Notes: generated by a model not told the origin, from the letters alone. 64,000 nt of DNA from Venatoribacter cucullus (GCF_016132445.1 NZ_CP046056.1:1426001-1490000); one strand, 5' to 3'. Positions 25,692 through 39,128 are shown, counted from the first letter of the stretch. Numbers and translations: made by a program.

Positions 25692-25825
25692 GGCCGCCAT
25701 TTTGCCTTTCAGGCAGGCGTTTTTGTGGCCGTTTGTGTGCAAAATAATGTTCCGTGTGCCTGACTATAAGGCTGTGAGAGAGTTCCGAAAGCCAACAGCT
25801 CCCAGCTCATACCGAGGAGAACAAT

Positions 25826-27469
25826 ATGCAACGTGATGTAATGGAATATGACGTAGTCATCGTCGGCGGCGGCCCTGCCGGCCTGTCGACTGCCTGTCGT
25901 CTCAAACAACTGGCTGAACAGGCCGGTCAGGAAATTTCTGTCTGCCTGGTTGAAAAAGGCTCCGAAGTCGGCGCCCATATTCTGTCCGGTGCCGTTATCG
26001 AAGACCGTGCCCTGGCTGAGTTGTTCCCGAACTGGAAAGAGCTGGGTGCCCCGCTCAATGTGCCGGTTAAAGGTGATGAAGTTTATTTCCTGACCAGCGC
26101 CGAAAAGTCGGTAAAAACTCCGAACTGGATGATCCCCAAGCCCATGCACAACGAGGGCAACTACATTGTTTCCCTGGGTAACGTCAGCCGCTGGCTGGGC
26201 GAGCAGGCCGAAGCACTGGGCGTAGAAATCTACCCGGGCTTCACCGCCGCTGAATACATCGTTGAAGACGGCGCTATTAAAGGCATCGTGACCGGCGACA
26301 TGGGCGTGGACGCCAATGGCGAACCCAAAGCCGAATACACCCCGGGCATGGAATTGCGTGCCAAGTACACCGTCTTTGCCGAAGGCTGTCGCGGCCATCT
26401 GGGCAAGCGCCTGATCAGCGAGTTCAAGCTGGATGAAGGCAAAGATCCGCAACACTACGGCATTGGTATCAAAGAGCTGTGGGATATTGACCCGGCCAAC
26501 CATAAAGAAGGCCTGGTACTGCACGGTGCCGGCTGGCCGCTGAGCGAATCCGGTTCTTCCGGTGGTTTCTTCCTTTACCACGCCGAAAACAACCAGGTAG
26601 TGGTTGGTCTGATCACTGACCTTTCGTACAGCAACCCGCACGTCAGCCCCTTTGATGAATTCCAGCGCATGAAACACCATCCGGTGGTGAAACAGTACCT
26701 GGAAGGCGGTAAGCGCGTATCTTACGGCGCCCGCGCCATCACCAAAGGCGGTCTGAACTGCCTGCCGAAGATGACTTTCCTGGGCGGTCTGGTGGTTGGC
26801 TGTGATGCCGGCACCCTGAACTTCGCCAAGATCAAAGGCACGCATACCGCCATGAAGAGCGGCCTGGTCGCTGCTGAAGAGCTGTTTAAAGCCATTCAGG
26901 CTGGCCGCGCCAATGACGAAGTGACTGAATTCACTACCGTCTTTGAAGCCTCATGGGCCTGGCAGGAACTGCACCGCAGCCGCAACTTCGGCCCGGCGAT
27001 GCACAAGTTCGGTACTTTCCTGGGTGGTGCGTTTAACTACATCGACCAGAACATTGTGCCGATGCCGTTCACCCTGCACGACACCACTCCAGACTACGCG
27101 ACCCTGAAGCCGGCCGCTGAGTGCGCGAAGATTAACTATCCGAAACCAGATGGCAAAATCTCCTTCGCCAAACTGGACTCTGTGTTTATCGGTAACGTAA
27201 ACCACGCCGAAGACCAGCCTTGCCACCTGAAGCTGAAAGACGCTTCCATTCCGCTAAGCGTTAACCTGCCGAAGTGGGATGAACCGGCGCAGCGCTACTG
27301 CCCGGCTGGGGTGTACGAAATTGTTGAAACTGCAGAAGGCGAAAAGCGCTTCCAGATCAACTCGCAGAACTGCGTACACTGCAAGACCTGTGATATCAAA
27401 GACCCGTCACAGAACATCACCTGGGTTACTCCAGAGGGTGCCGGTGGTCCGAACTATCCGAATATGTAA
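25826..27469 (+). CDS. Electron transfer flavoprotein-ubiquinone oxidoreductase
   Basis: A 547-residue ETF-QO. The N-terminal FAD motif VGGGPAG is at 13-19, and an ubiquinone-binding mid region follows with GCDAGTLNFAKIKGTHTAMKSG-type sequence. The C-terminal [4Fe-4S] domain has Cys in YCPAGVYE and CVHCKTC. The start follows AGGAG about 8 nt upstream. It passes electrons from ETF to ubiquinone at the inner membrane during beta-oxidation, which fits the divergent etfBA genes and fadD further along. Confidence 0.96.
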   Translation: MQRDVMEYDVVIVGGGPAGLSTACRLKQLAEQAGQEISVCLVEKGSEVGAHILSGAVIEDRALAELFPNWKELGAPLNVPVKGDEVYFLTSAEKSVKTPNWMIPKPMHNEGNYIVSLGNVSRWLGEQAEALGVEIYPGFTAAEYIVEDGAIKGIVTGDMGVDANGEPKAEYTPGMELRAKYTVFAEGCRGHLGKRLISEFKLDEGKDPQHYGIGIKELWDIDPANHKEGLVLHGAGWPLSESGSSGGFFLYHAENNQVVVGLITDLSYSNPHVSPFDEFQRMKHHPVVKQYLEGGKRVSYGARAITKGGLNCLPKMTFLGGLVVGCDAGTLNFAKIKGTHTAMKSGLVAAEELFKAIQAGRANDEVTEFTTVFEASWAWQELHRSRNFGPAMHKFGTFLGGAFNYIDQNIVPMPFTLHDTTPDYATLKPAAECAKINYPKPDGKISFAKLDSVFIGNVNHAEDQPCHLKLKDASIPLSVNLPKWDEPAQRYCPAGVYEIVETAEGEKRFQINSQNCVHCKTCDIKDPSQNITWVTPEGAGGPNYPNM

Positions 27470-27510
27470 CATCAACAAGATGTTACAACCCATTGATTTT
27501 AATGGGGTTT

Positions 27511-27535
27511 AAAAACGGCCTTCGGGCCGTTTTTT
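27511..27535 (+). terminator. Terminator after ETF-QO
   Basis: AAAAACGGCC pairs with GGCCGTTTTT over a TTCG tetraloop, 41 bp past the stop codon. Confidence 0.92.
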
Positions 27536-27572
27536 ATGCGCACCAATCGCACCAAAGACAAACAGCGGACAC

Positions 27573-27595
27573 AAAAAAGCCGCCCGCAGGCGGCT
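27573..27595 (-). terminator. Terminator after nfuA
   Basis: Read on the minus strand, an AGCCGCC/GGCGGCT hairpin with a CGGG-type loop is followed by TTTTTT, 17 bp beyond the nfuA stop. Confidence 0.85.
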
Positions 27596-27612
27596 GAAGT
27601 CTTACGAGAGTG

Positions 27613-28203
27613 TTACTTGAAATAGGCGTTCTCAGCCTGAGTGTGGTCGGTTACGTCCCGCACCCCTCTTACTTCTGGTACGCGCGAGGTCAGGGTCGCC
27701 TCCACACCATCTTTTAACGTCATATCCACCGCGCTGCAGCCCTGGCAGCCGCCGCCGAACTTCAGCACCGCAATGCCGTCTTCGGTCAGCTCTACCAGGC
27801 TCACTTCGCCGCCATGCGACGCCAGACCCGGGTTGATTTCGGTGTACAGCAGATAATTAATGCGCTCTTCCACCGGGCTGTCGGCGGTTACCTTGGGCAT
27901 TTTGGCATTCGGCGCCTTAATGGTCAGCTGGCCGCCCATACGGTCTTTGGCGAAATCAATAAGGGATTCTTCCAGATACGGAACGCTCATCGCCTCGATA
28001 TAGACGCGCAGCTTGTCCATCGGCTGAATCAGATCGGAGGCATTCACCTCTTCCGGGCGGCAGTACGCCAGGCAGGTTTCCGCATACTTGGTGCCGGGTT
28101 GGGTGATAAACACGCGCACCGCCATCCCTTCGATGTTCTGTTTCTCCAGCAGGCTTGCCAGATACTCTTCCGCATCAGGAGTGATGGTTACATAGGTTGT
28201 CAT
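27613..28203 (-). CDS. nfuA: Fe-S cluster carrier NfuA
   Basis: A 196-residue NfuA with a degenerate A-type N-terminal domain and a C-terminal Nfu domain carrying Cys153 and Cys156 in GGGCQGCS. The start at 28203 ([15 protein letters not shown]) matches the family; the longer frame adds 28 unrelated residues. It carries [4Fe-4S] clusters to client enzymes, especially under oxidative or iron stress. It is divergent from metH. Confidence 0.95.
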   Translation of the reverse strand: MTTYVTITPDAEEYLASLLEKQNIEGMAVRVFITQPGTKYAETCLAYCRPEEVNASDLIQPMDKLRVYIEAMSVPYLEESLIDFAKDRMGGQLTIKAPNAKMPKVTADSPVEERINYLLYTEINPGLASHGGEVSLVELTEDGIAVLKFGGGCQGCSAVDMTLKDGVEATLTSRVPEVRGVRDVTDHTQAENAYFK

Positions 28204-28280
28204 AGCCAGTACCTCAGTTAACTGGCGCCATTGTAACGAATGGCGGCCGGCGGCGAAATACCCAACTAAAACAGTTGGAT

Positions 28281-28309
28281 AAGACAAGCGGTTCCCGCTC
28301 TGCTACAAT
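28281..28309 (+). promoter_or_regulatory. Probable sigma-70 promoter of metH
   Basis: AAGACA (28281-28286) and TACAAT (28304-28309) are separated by 17 bp, 36 bp ahead of the metH start. A small palindrome (CCAACT with AGTTGG, about 28262-28278) sits just upstream and may be a regulator site. No cobalamin or SAM riboswitch fits in this 142-bp gap. Confidence 0.55.
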
Positions 28310-28345
28310 CCGCGGCTATTTTTGGGTAGCAGCCTTAGTAATATT

Positions 28346-32056
<3,711 letters not shown>

Positions 32057-32059
32057 GAT

Positions 32060-33406
32060 ATGAACGGGCTGCTGCTGGTCAGCCGCCTGCTTGGCATTGA
32101 GCCGCAGCGGCTGACCCGGATTCTCAGCATCGGCATCCCCATTATTGGCGGCATGCTGTCGCAGAGCCTGATTAACCTGGTCGATGCCGCCATGGTCGGC
32201 CGGCTGGGGGAAACCGCTCTGGCCGGGGTGGGCGTGGGCGGTTATACCACCTTTATTACCGTGTCCATGGTGATGGGTTTATCGGCCGGCGTGCAGGCAC
32301 TGGTGGCCCGCCGTCACGGTGCCGGTGACACCTCCCTGCACGACCCGCTGACCGCCGGCCTGCTATTGGCCGTGGTGGTTGGCATTCCGCTCTCGCTGCT
32401 GTTTATCCTGATGGCTCCCTGGCTAATCTCTTTATTCAATTCTGATCCGCAAGTTCTTGATATTGCAGTACCTTATTTCGAATGGCGCACAGCAGCTACC
32501 GTTGCGGTAGCCATGAACTTTGTGTTCCGGGGGTACTGGAGCGGCATTGGTCAGGCGCGCATTTATCTGCATTCCCTGCTGCTGATGCACCTCGTTAATG
32601 TGGTGGTCAGCTATGTACTTATTTTTGGCATCGGCAGCTGGCAAGGTTATGGTGCCGTGGGTTCCGGCATGGGTACCAGCATTGCGCTGTTCTTTGGCGC
32701 CGGACTGTACAGCTGGCTTACTTTCCGCCGGCGCAGCGGCCGTTTCCGCTGGCCGCAACGTCACACCCTGCTGCAGGTGCTGCGACTGACGGTACCGAAT
32801 TCCACCCAGCAAACCCTGTTTGCGCTGGGAGTCAGCGTGCTGTTCTGGATTATTGGCCAGGTCGGCACCCAGGAGCAGGCCATTGGCCATATTCTTATCA
32901 GCCTGGCACTGCTGCTGATTTTACCGGCGGTCGGGTTGGGCATTGCCTCCACCAGTCTGGTCGGCCATGCCCTGGGCCGTAACGATACCGCCGACGCCTA
33001 CCGCTGGGGCTGGGAAGTGGTGCGGGTAGCCATACTGATGATGGCCCTGCTCGGTCTGCCGCTGTGGCTGTTTCCGCAGCATATTCTTGGTATTTTCACT
33101 CCCGATCAGCATCTGATTGAACTGGGCAGCTGGCCGTTGCGTATTACCGGCCTGAATATTGTGTTTGAAGTGACCGCCATGGTACTCACCCAGGCGCTGC
33201 TGGGCGCCGGCGCCAGCCATCAGGTGATGCGCATCAGCCTGAGCATGCAATGGGGGGTGCTGTTGCCGCTGGCCTATCTGGCCGGTCCGGTGGCCGGTTT
33301 CGGGCTGCTGGGAATCTGGTTGCTTCAGGGTCTGCAACGTATTACGTTGTCGCTGATTTACGCCCTGATCTGGCGCTCACGGCACTGGGCACGGATCACT
33401 CTCTGA
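32060..33406 (+). CDS. MATE-family multidrug efflux transporter
   Basis: A 448-residue MATE protein with about 12 TM segments in two homologous halves. The N-terminal half has the family pattern LINLVDAAMVGRLGETALAGVG. This branch (NorM/DinF-like) exports cationic drugs or metabolites using Na or proton gradients. The substrate cannot be predicted. It is tightly placed after metH and before a glycerophosphodiesterase gene. Confidence 0.92.
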   Translation: MNGLLLVSRLLGIEPQRLTRILSIGIPIIGGMLSQSLINLVDAAMVGRLGETALAGVGVGGYTTFITVSMVMGLSAGVQALVARRHGAGDTSLHDPLTAGLLLAVVVGIPLSLLFILMAPWLISLFNSDPQVLDIAVPYFEWRTAATVAVAMNFVFRGYWSGIGQARIYLHSLLLMHLVNVVVSYVLIFGIGSWQGYGAVGSGMGTSIALFFGAGLYSWLTFRRRSGRFRWPQRHTLLQVLRLTVPNSTQQTLFALGVSVLFWIIGQVGTQEQAIGHILISLALLLILPAVGLGIASTSLVGHALGRNDTADAYRWGWEVVRVAILMMALLGLPLWLFPQHILGIFTPDQHLIELGSWPLRITGLNIVFEVTAMVLTQALLGAGASHQVMRISLSMQWGVLLPLAYLAGPVAGFGLLGIWLLQGLQRITLSLIYALIWRSRHWARITL

Positions 33407-33434
33407 CTGTCTGATGTCCCCTTGCGGAGTTTTT

Positions 33435-34226
33435 ATGCCCAGCCACAGCATGCCTTTTGCCAGCCCCGATGCGTATGAATACCTGCCGCCGGTTATTGCC
33501 CACCGCGGCGCCAGTGGTTCGGCCCCGGAAAATACCCGGGCCGCGATTGCGCTGGCCGCCCATCAGGGCGCGCGCTGGATTGAAGTGGACGTAACAATCT
33601 CCGCCGATGGCATTGCCGTAATCCACCATGATGCCGATCTGGCGCGTTGTTCCGACGGCAGCGGACTGGTGATTCAGAAGCGCCTGGCCGAGCTGAAGCA
33701 GTTAGACGCCGGCAGCTGGTATGCCGCTGAGTTCGCGCAGGAACGGATGCTGACCCTTACCGAGTTACTGGTGCTGGCCAACCAGCTGGAACTGGGGCTG
33801 AACCTGGAAATAAAACCCACCATTGGCCGCGAGCCGGAAACCGTCTGGGCCATGCACAAAGCCTTACAACAAGTGCCGTTTGAGCAGGCGCTGCTGTTCA
33901 GCAGTTTCAGCATTCATGCCCTGCAGGCCGCCCGCCGCCATTTGCCGCACGTAACCCGTGGTCTGAACGTTGAGGCGATTCCGGCCGACTGGCAGCACCG
34001 GCTGGAAGAAGCCGACTGCGCCGGCCTGCACTTTGCGCGCGAGTTTTTCGATGCCCAGGCGGTTAAAGCCATCCGGGCTGCCGGTTATCACTGCATGGTG
34101 TTTACCGTGAACGACCCGGATGACGCCCGCCAGTTATTACAGGCGGGTGTGGATGCGGTATTTACCGACTTCCCGCAACGTTTGCTGCAGCATTTGCAGG
34201 GGCGCGCACCACTGGGCAAACACTGA
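33435..34226 (+). CDS. Glycerophosphodiester phosphodiesterase
   Basis: A 263-residue GDPD-family enzyme. The start at 33435 has GGAG 5 nt upstream; a start 21 bp earlier is possible. Catalytic and metal residues are visible: His23-Arg24 in AHRGASG, Glu32 in PENT, Glu50 and Asp52 in WIEVDV and His65 in IHHD. There is no signal peptide, so it resembles cytoplasmic UgpQ. It hydrolyses deacylated phospholipids to glycerol-3-phosphate and an alcohol. Confidence 0.93.
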   Translation: MPSHSMPFASPDAYEYLPPVIAHRGASGSAPENTRAAIALAAHQGARWIEVDVTISADGIAVIHHDADLARCSDGSGLVIQKRLAELKQLDAGSWYAAEFAQERMLTLTELLVLANQLELGLNLEIKPTIGREPETVWAMHKALQQVPFEQALLFSSFSIHALQAARRHLPHVTRGLNVEAIPADWQHRLEEADCAGLHFAREFFDAQAVKAIRAAGYHCMVFTVNDPDDARQLLQAGVDAVFTDFPQRLLQHLQGRAPLGKH

Positions 34227-34360
34227 AAAACACGGCTTTCTTTAGAGCCTTCAGTTATTTTCATATAGATAAATAGTCATTTTAAGAATATAAGGCGTCT
34301 GCTATTGTTCGCCGCCATAACCATTCCTCTAACTAACGACAGGTTAGCAACCGGGTTACT

Positions 34361-36022
34361 ATGTACGTTTACGATGAGTACGATCAGCAACTGCTGAATG
34401 AGCGCGTCGCCCAGTTCCGTGGGCAGATGGAGCGTTTTCTGGCCGGTAAAATTGCACCGGACGAGTTCCTGCCGCTGCGCTTGCAGAACGGCATTTATAT
34501 TCAGCGCTACGCCCCGATGCTGCGTATCGCCATTCCTTACGGTGCCATCAGCTCGGTGCAGATGCGTAAGCTGGCCCATGTGGCGCGCACCTATGACAAA
34601 GGCTATGCCCACTTCACCACCCGTCAGAACCTGCAGCTGAACTGGCCGAAGCTGGAAGAATGCCCGCAGATTCTGGCCGAGCTGGCCGAAGTACAGATGC
34701 ACGCCGTGCAGACCAGCGGCAACTGTATCCGCAACACCACCACCGACGAATACGCCGGGGTGATTGCCGAAGAAATTACCGACCCGCGCCCCTACTGCGA
34801 AATTATCCGCCAGTGGTCAACCTTCCACCCGGAATTCGCCTTCCTGCCGCGCAAGTTCAAAATTGCCGTCAACGCCGTCCCGGGTGCTGACCGCGCCGCC
34901 ATTCAGATTCACGACATTGGTGTGAACCTGGTGCGCAATGACGCCGGTGCAATCGGTTACCGCATTCTGGTCGGCGGCGGTTTAGGCCGTACCCCGGTTA
35001 TCGGTGAAGAGATCCGCAGCTTCCTGCCGGAAGAAGACCTGCTGACCTATCTGGATGCCATTATCCGCGTCTATAACCAGTTCGGTCGCCGCGATAACAA
35101 ATACAAAGCCCGGATCAAGATTCTGACCAAAGCACTGGGTATTGAACGCATGCGCGAACTGGTGGAAGCCGAATGGGAACGTACCCGCCACAGTGACGGC
35201 AAACTGACCCAGGCTGAGCTGGATCGGGTGAAGAAACACTTTACCGACCCGGCCTATCGGGAGCTGGCCGACGAGCCGGCAGAACTGACCACTGCGCGCA
35301 CAGAAAACGCTGCCTTCGCCCGCTGGCTGGGCCGCAACGTGCGCCAGCATAAAAAAGCCGGCTACGCCGTGGTTACCCTGACCCTGAAACAGAAAGGCAC
35401 CCCGCCGGGTGACATTACGTCTGAACAGCTGGATCAGATTGCCGCCCTGGCCGATCAGTACAGTTTTGGTGAAATCCGCTCCACCCATCAGCAGAACCTG
35501 GTACTGGCCGATGTGGAACAGCGTGAACTGTTTAACCTGTGGCAACAGGCCAAAGCCCTGGGGCTGGCGACGCCGACTCTGGGCCTGCTGACCGATATGA
35601 TCTGCTGCCCGGGCGGCGACTTCTGCGCCCTGGCCAACGCCAAATCCATTCCGGTGGCGGAAGCCATTCAGGTGCGCTTTGACGATCTGGATTATCTGTA
35701 CGATCTGGGCGAAATCGACCTGAACATTTCCGGCTGCATGAACGCCTGTGGTCACCACCACGTCGGCAACATCGGCATTCTGGGCGTGGACAAAAAAGGC
35801 GAAGAATTCTTCCAGATTTCCCTGGGCGGCAACGCCGGTGAAGAATCGACCCTGGGTAAAATCCTCGGTCCCTCTTTTGCCCGCGACCAGATCCCGGACA
35901 TCATCGCCAAAATTCTGGATTTCTACGTCGTCAAGCGTCAGGACGGCGAATCGTTCCTGGAAACCTACCGCCGTATTGGCCACGACCCGTTTAAGGAGGC
36001 GATCTATGGCCCAGCTCATTAA
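34361..36022 (+). CDS. cysI: Nitrite/sulfite reductase hemoprotein (CysI type)
   Basis: A 553-residue sirohaem enzyme of the short CysI/NirA type common in pseudomonads. It has two ferredoxin-like half-domains, and cysteine motifs CCPGGDFC and SGCMNACG that bind the coupled [4Fe-4S]-sirohaem. The RQNLQLNW segment near residue 88 is typical of the N-terminal half. In these organisms it reduces sulfite to sulfide for cysteine synthesis. The next gene starts inside its last codons with GGAGG just ahead, so the two are translationally coupled. About 135 bp of AT-rich upstream DNA could carry a CysB site, but I cannot define one. Confidence 0.92.
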   Translation: MYVYDEYDQQLLNERVAQFRGQMERFLAGKIAPDEFLPLRLQNGIYIQRYAPMLRIAIPYGAISSVQMRKLAHVARTYDKGYAHFTTRQNLQLNWPKLEECPQILAELAEVQMHAVQTSGNCIRNTTTDEYAGVIAEEITDPRPYCEIIRQWSTFHPEFAFLPRKFKIAVNAVPGADRAAIQIHDIGVNLVRNDAGAIGYRILVGGGLGRTPVIGEEIRSFLPEEDLLTYLDAIIRVYNQFGRRDNKYKARIKILTKALGIERMRELVEAEWERTRHSDGKLTQAELDRVKKHFTDPAYRELADEPAELTTARTENAAFARWLGRNVRQHKKAGYAVVTLTLKQKGTPPGDITSEQLDQIAALADQYSFGEIRSTHQQNLVLADVEQRELFNLWQQAKALGLATPTLGLLTDMICCPGGDFCALANAKSIPVAEAIQVRFDDLDYLYDLGEIDLNISGCMNACGHHHVGNIGILGVDKKGEEFFQISLGGNAGEESTLGKILGPSFARDQIPDIIAKILDFYVVKRQDGESFLETYRRIGHDPFKEAIYGPAH

Positions 36023-36497
36023 GAAAGGCCAGCTCGTCACCAGCGACGAGTGGCAGCGTCTGGACGATGAGGCCGTAATGGCCGATTACAGCCTGATCAG
36101 CCTGCAACGCTGGCAGGATAATGCCGAATCACTGGCGCCGCTGGCGCAGGCCGGTAAAATCGGCCTGTGGCTGAACAGCGAAGACACCGCCGACCGGCTC
36201 GGCGACGACTGCCGCCAGTTCAGCATCATTGCCATTGAGTTCCCGAAATTCAGCGACGGCCGTGGCTACAGCACTGCCCGCCTGCTGCGTGAACGTCATG
36301 GCTACCGGGGCGAACTGCGCTCGGTGGGCGATGTCCTGATCGACCAGCTGTTCTTTATGCAGCGCGTGGGCTTCGATGCCTTCGCCCTGCGCGATGATCA
36401 GGATCTGAACGACGCCCTGGCGGCCTTCGCCACCTTCAGCGTCTGCTATCAGAACGACGTGCACGACCCCCGCCCACTGTTCCGCCGTCGCGGCTGA
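36006..36497 (+). CDS. DUF934 family protein, sulfite-reduction partner
   Basis: A 163-residue DUF934 protein. The start at 36006 overlaps the cysI end by 17 bp and has GGAGG 7 nt upstream. Members are nearly always found directly after this type of cysI and are thought to assist sulfite reduction. Conserved features include FPKFSDGRGYS, LRSVGDVLIDQ and the final RPLFRRRG-like end. No cofactor site is visible. Confidence 0.92.
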   Translation: MAQLIKKGQLVTSDEWQRLDDEAVMADYSLISLQRWQDNAESLAPLAQAGKIGLWLNSEDTADRLGDDCRQFSIIAIEFPKFSDGRGYSTARLLRERHGYRGELRSVGDVLIDQLFFMQRVGFDAFALRDDQDLNDALAAFATFSVCYQNDVHDPRPLFRRRG

Positions 36498-36514
36498 ACA
36501 GGAACGCCGGATAC

Positions 36515-36544
36515 AAAAAAGCCGTCAGAGATGACGGCTTTTTT
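36515..36544. terminator. Bidirectional terminator
   Basis: GCCGTCA pairs with TGACGGC over a 4-nt loop, with six A on the left and six T on the right. It serves the convergent cysI unit and sohB. Confidence 0.92.
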
Positions 36545-36568
36545 GTTGGCTCGCGGTTAACCCGGGGC

Positions 36569-37633
36569 TCAGCCCTTGGTTTGTTGCTGCCGCTGCAGCA
36601 GCGTAAACAGCCGCATCATCGCCCCTTCGGTACCTTTCTGTACCGCCAGCCCCAGCTTTTCCTGCAGTGACTTGCGGAACTCGTAGCGCACGCTGAACAC
36701 ATCGGCGTTGGCACAGGCATTCACCAGATAATCATCGCTGGTGCCAATACTGTCGATCAGCCCCTGCTCCAGCGCCTGCTGGCCGTACCAGATATCGCCA
36801 TTGGCCACGGTTTCCACGGCCAGCTGCGGACGGAAGTGTTTAACGTGGTGCTTGAACAGTTCGTGGGTATCTTCCAGGTCAGACTGAAACTTCTCTTTGG
36901 CTTTGGCCGAGTTGTAGCCAAACATGGTCACAGTGCGCTTGTATTCGCCGGCGGTGAACAGCTCGAAGTCGATGTCGTGCTTTTTCAGCAGGCGGTTAAA
37001 GTTCGGCAGCTGCGCCACCACCCCGATGGAACCGATAATGGCAAAGGGTGCCGCCACAATACGGTTGGCGATGGCTGCCATCATATAACCACCACTGGCG
37101 GCCACCTGATCCACACAGACAGTCAGCGGTATACCGTGATCACGCACACGCTGCAGCTGTGAGGCGGCGTAGCCATAGCTGTGCACCATGCCGCCCGGGC
37201 TTTCCAGGCGGATAACCACTTCGTCCTGCTCCGGCACTGCCATGGTCAGTACGGCGGTAATTTCATGGCGCAGCAGCTCTGCTTCGCTGGCCTGAATGTC
37301 GCCGTTGAAATCCATCACGAACACGCGCTTGCGGGCGGTATCGTCCGGCTGGCCGTCTTTTACCCGTTTTTTATCGGCTTTTTCTTTTTCTTTGTCTTCT
37401 TTCTTACGGTCTTTATCGAGTTGCTTCAGTTCGGCTTCGCTGTACAGGGCAATTTCCAGATCCTGTTTGAAGTCTTCCAGCTCGTCGTTGATCTTTTTAA
37501 CCACCAGTTCGCCTTCATTGCGACGTTTGTGGCGGCTGCCCAGCGACACCAGCGCGCCGGCAATCACAATAATGGCCACCACAATGGTGACCGCTTTCAG
37601 TAAAAATGAGCCATAGTCGGCAAGGAATTCCAC
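36569..37633 (-). CDS. sohB: Protease SohB (S49 family)
   Basis: A 354-residue inner-membrane serine protease. It has an N-terminal TM helix (about 10-32), a charged linker (residues 69-93 rich in Lys, Asp and Glu), then the S49 domain with nucleophile Ser180 in AASGGYMM and general base Lys232 in GEYKR. The length and single-copy domain fit SohB rather than the 600-residue SppA. It is expected to degrade signal peptides or misfolded envelope proteins. Confidence 0.93.
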   Translation of the reverse strand: MEFLADYGSFLLKAVTIVVAIIVIAGALVSLGSRHKRRNEGELVVKKINDELEDFKQDLEIALYSEAELKQLDKDRKKEDKEKEKADKKRVKDGQPDDTARKRVFVMDFNGDIQASEAELLRHEITAVLTMAVPEQDEVVIRLESPGGMVHSYGYAASQLQRVRDHGIPLTVCVDQVAASGGYMMAAIANRIVAAPFAIIGSIGVVAQLPNFNRLLKKHDIDFELFTAGEYKRTVTMFGYNSAKAKEKFQSDLEDTHELFKHHVKHFRPQLAVETVANGDIWYGQQALEQGLIDSIGTSDDYLVNACANADVFSVRYEFRKSLQEKLGLAVQKGTEGAMMRLFTLLQRQQQTKG

Positions 37634-37746
37634 AGACCAGTCCTTATTGGTTTAAACAGCCGGCAAGCATAACCGAATGGCGCGCCGGTACAAGCCACTG
37701 CAGGCTCCGGAAGGGGACTGGTTTCAAACAGACGTATGAATTTTCG

Positions 37747-37775
37747 TTGACACCTATCAGGCCAGCCCATAGAGT
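37747..37775 (+). promoter_or_regulatory. Sigma-70 promoter for the SCP2 gene
   Basis: A consensus TTGACA (37747-37752) and TAGAGT (37770-37775) are 17 bp apart, about 100 bp ahead of the SCP2 start codon. Confidence 0.7.
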
Positions 37776-37873
37776 GATTGCCGTCTGAAAGACAAGCACA
37801 GACAGGTTGCTGATCACCGTAACATCCGATCCGCTGCGCCCCTGTCATTGGTAGCAATAATAAGGAACCTTTT

Positions 37874-38188
37874 ATGGCAACTGTTGCACAAATCATCGAA
37901 ACCATGAACAGCAAGTTCAACGCCGCTGCTGCTGCCGGCCTGGACCTGATTTTCCAATTCAATATCGAAGACGGTGAGACTTATCACCTGATCATCAAAG
38001 ACGGCACCTGTGCCGTTGCTGAAGGCGCCAATGACGACGCCAACGTAACCCTGATCATGAATTCTGAAACTCTGGCGGGCATCGTTTCCGGTGACACCGA
38101 CGGTATGATGGCATTCATGTCTGGTCAGCTGCGTGTTGAAGGCGACATGATGCTGGCAACCAAACTGGGCGAACTGTTCCCGGCGTAA
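37874..38188 (+). CDS. SCP2 sterol-binding domain protein
   Basis: A 104-residue single-domain SCP-2 protein: an amphipathic N-terminal helix, a beta-sheet (LDLIFQFNIEDGETYHLIIKD) and the C-terminal GTDGMMAFMSGQLRVEGDMMLA-like helix region. Such proteins bind fatty acyl chains or lipids in the cytoplasm. AAGGAA lies just ahead of the start. It has its own promoter and terminator, so it is monocistronic. Confidence 0.9.
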   Translation: MATVAQIIETMNSKFNAAAAAGLDLIFQFNIEDGETYHLIIKDGTCAVAEGANDDANVTLIMNSETLAGIVSGDTDGMMAFMSGQLRVEGDMMLATKLGELFPA

Positions 38189-38205
38189 TCCGGCAACACT
38201 GGCTC

Positions 38206-38237
38206 AATAAAAAAGCGGCTCCGGCCGCTTTTTTATT
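38206..38237. terminator. Bidirectional terminator
   Basis: AATAAAAAAGCGGC pairs with GCCGCTTTTTTATT over a short TCCG-type loop. It lies between the convergent SCP2 and mlaA genes. Confidence 0.93.
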
Positions 38238-38265
38238 GTCTGGTGTTTATGAGTGGCCGGCAGAA

Positions 38266-39018
38266 TTACTCGTCTGAACCCTCGTTTTCCTGGCTTTCAT
38301 CGTCCCAATTCTCTTCGTCTTCCCAACTGTCCCAGTCATCATCACCGAAGTCATCTTCCATCACGCCGTCATTAATCAGAAACTCCCGGCGCTGAAAATA
38401 AAAGCTGCGGATAAAGGTATAGCGGTCACCACTGATCAGGCTTTCAGATGCCAGCAGATCAGCACGCACGTCAGCCAGGTACAGGGCCGAGGCTCCCCAG
38501 CCCTGAGCGGTGGTACCCAGCTGCACATACGACAGATTGGCCGTGTATTCCACGCCCCGGCCGGTCAGGTCACGGACGTTGCTTGGCCCCAGTACCGGCA
38601 ACACCAGATACGGGCCGCTGCCTACACCCCAATAGCCCAGCGTCTGGCCGAAATCTTCATTATGTTTAGGCAGGCCAATATGGCTGGCGACATCGAAAAT
38701 ACCGAAGAAGCCAACGGTACTGTTCACCAGCACCCGGGCGGTATCGGATAATGCCTGGCCAAATTTCAGCTGCGCCAGGTCGTTAACAATAACCACCACA
38801 TCATTTAAATTGGCAAAGAAATGGGTTACCGAACGATCAACCGGTTCTGGTGTAACGGCCTGATACCCCTGCGCCAGCGGCTTGGCCACATAACGGTCAA
38901 GGCTTTCATTAAAGGCGAACATTTTCCGGTTAAAACCTTCCCAGGGATCCGGGTTGGTTTCTTCACTCTGTGCCGCTACCGGCAATATAACCAGCAGCAA
39001 CAGGGTTAATACACGCAT
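38266..39018 (-). CDS. mlaA: MlaA/VacJ family phospholipid-transport protein without lipobox
   Basis: A 250-residue MlaA homologue with NPDPWEGFNRKMFAFNE near the mature N-terminus and GPYLVLPVLGPSNVRD in the core, both family signatures. MlaA removes mislocalised phospholipid from the outer leaflet of the outer membrane. The signal peptide (to about residue 18) has no cysteine, so it is not a lipoprotein as in E. coli. The C-terminal 25 or so residues are a very acidic Asp/Glu/Trp tail. No other mla genes are adjacent. Confidence 0.9.
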   Translation of the reverse strand: MRVLTLLLLVILPVAAQSEETNPDPWEGFNRKMFAFNESLDRYVAKPLAQGYQAVTPEPVDRSVTHFFANLNDVVVIVNDLAQLKFGQALSDTARVLVNSTVGFFGIFDVASHIGLPKHNEDFGQTLGYWGVGSGPYLVLPVLGPSNVRDLTGRGVEYTANLSYVQLGTTAQGWGASALYLADVRADLLASESLISGDRYTFIRSFYFQRREFLINDGVMEDDFGDDDWDSWEDEENWDDESQENEGSDE

Positions 39019-39128
39019 GGGTTCTCCCCGGCCGGCGCCGGAATTATTAAGCGGCCTATTAAATCAGCCCGGGTACCGGCACAACAACCCACCGTTGTTG
39101 CACAGTAACAACAATGCATACCAACGGC

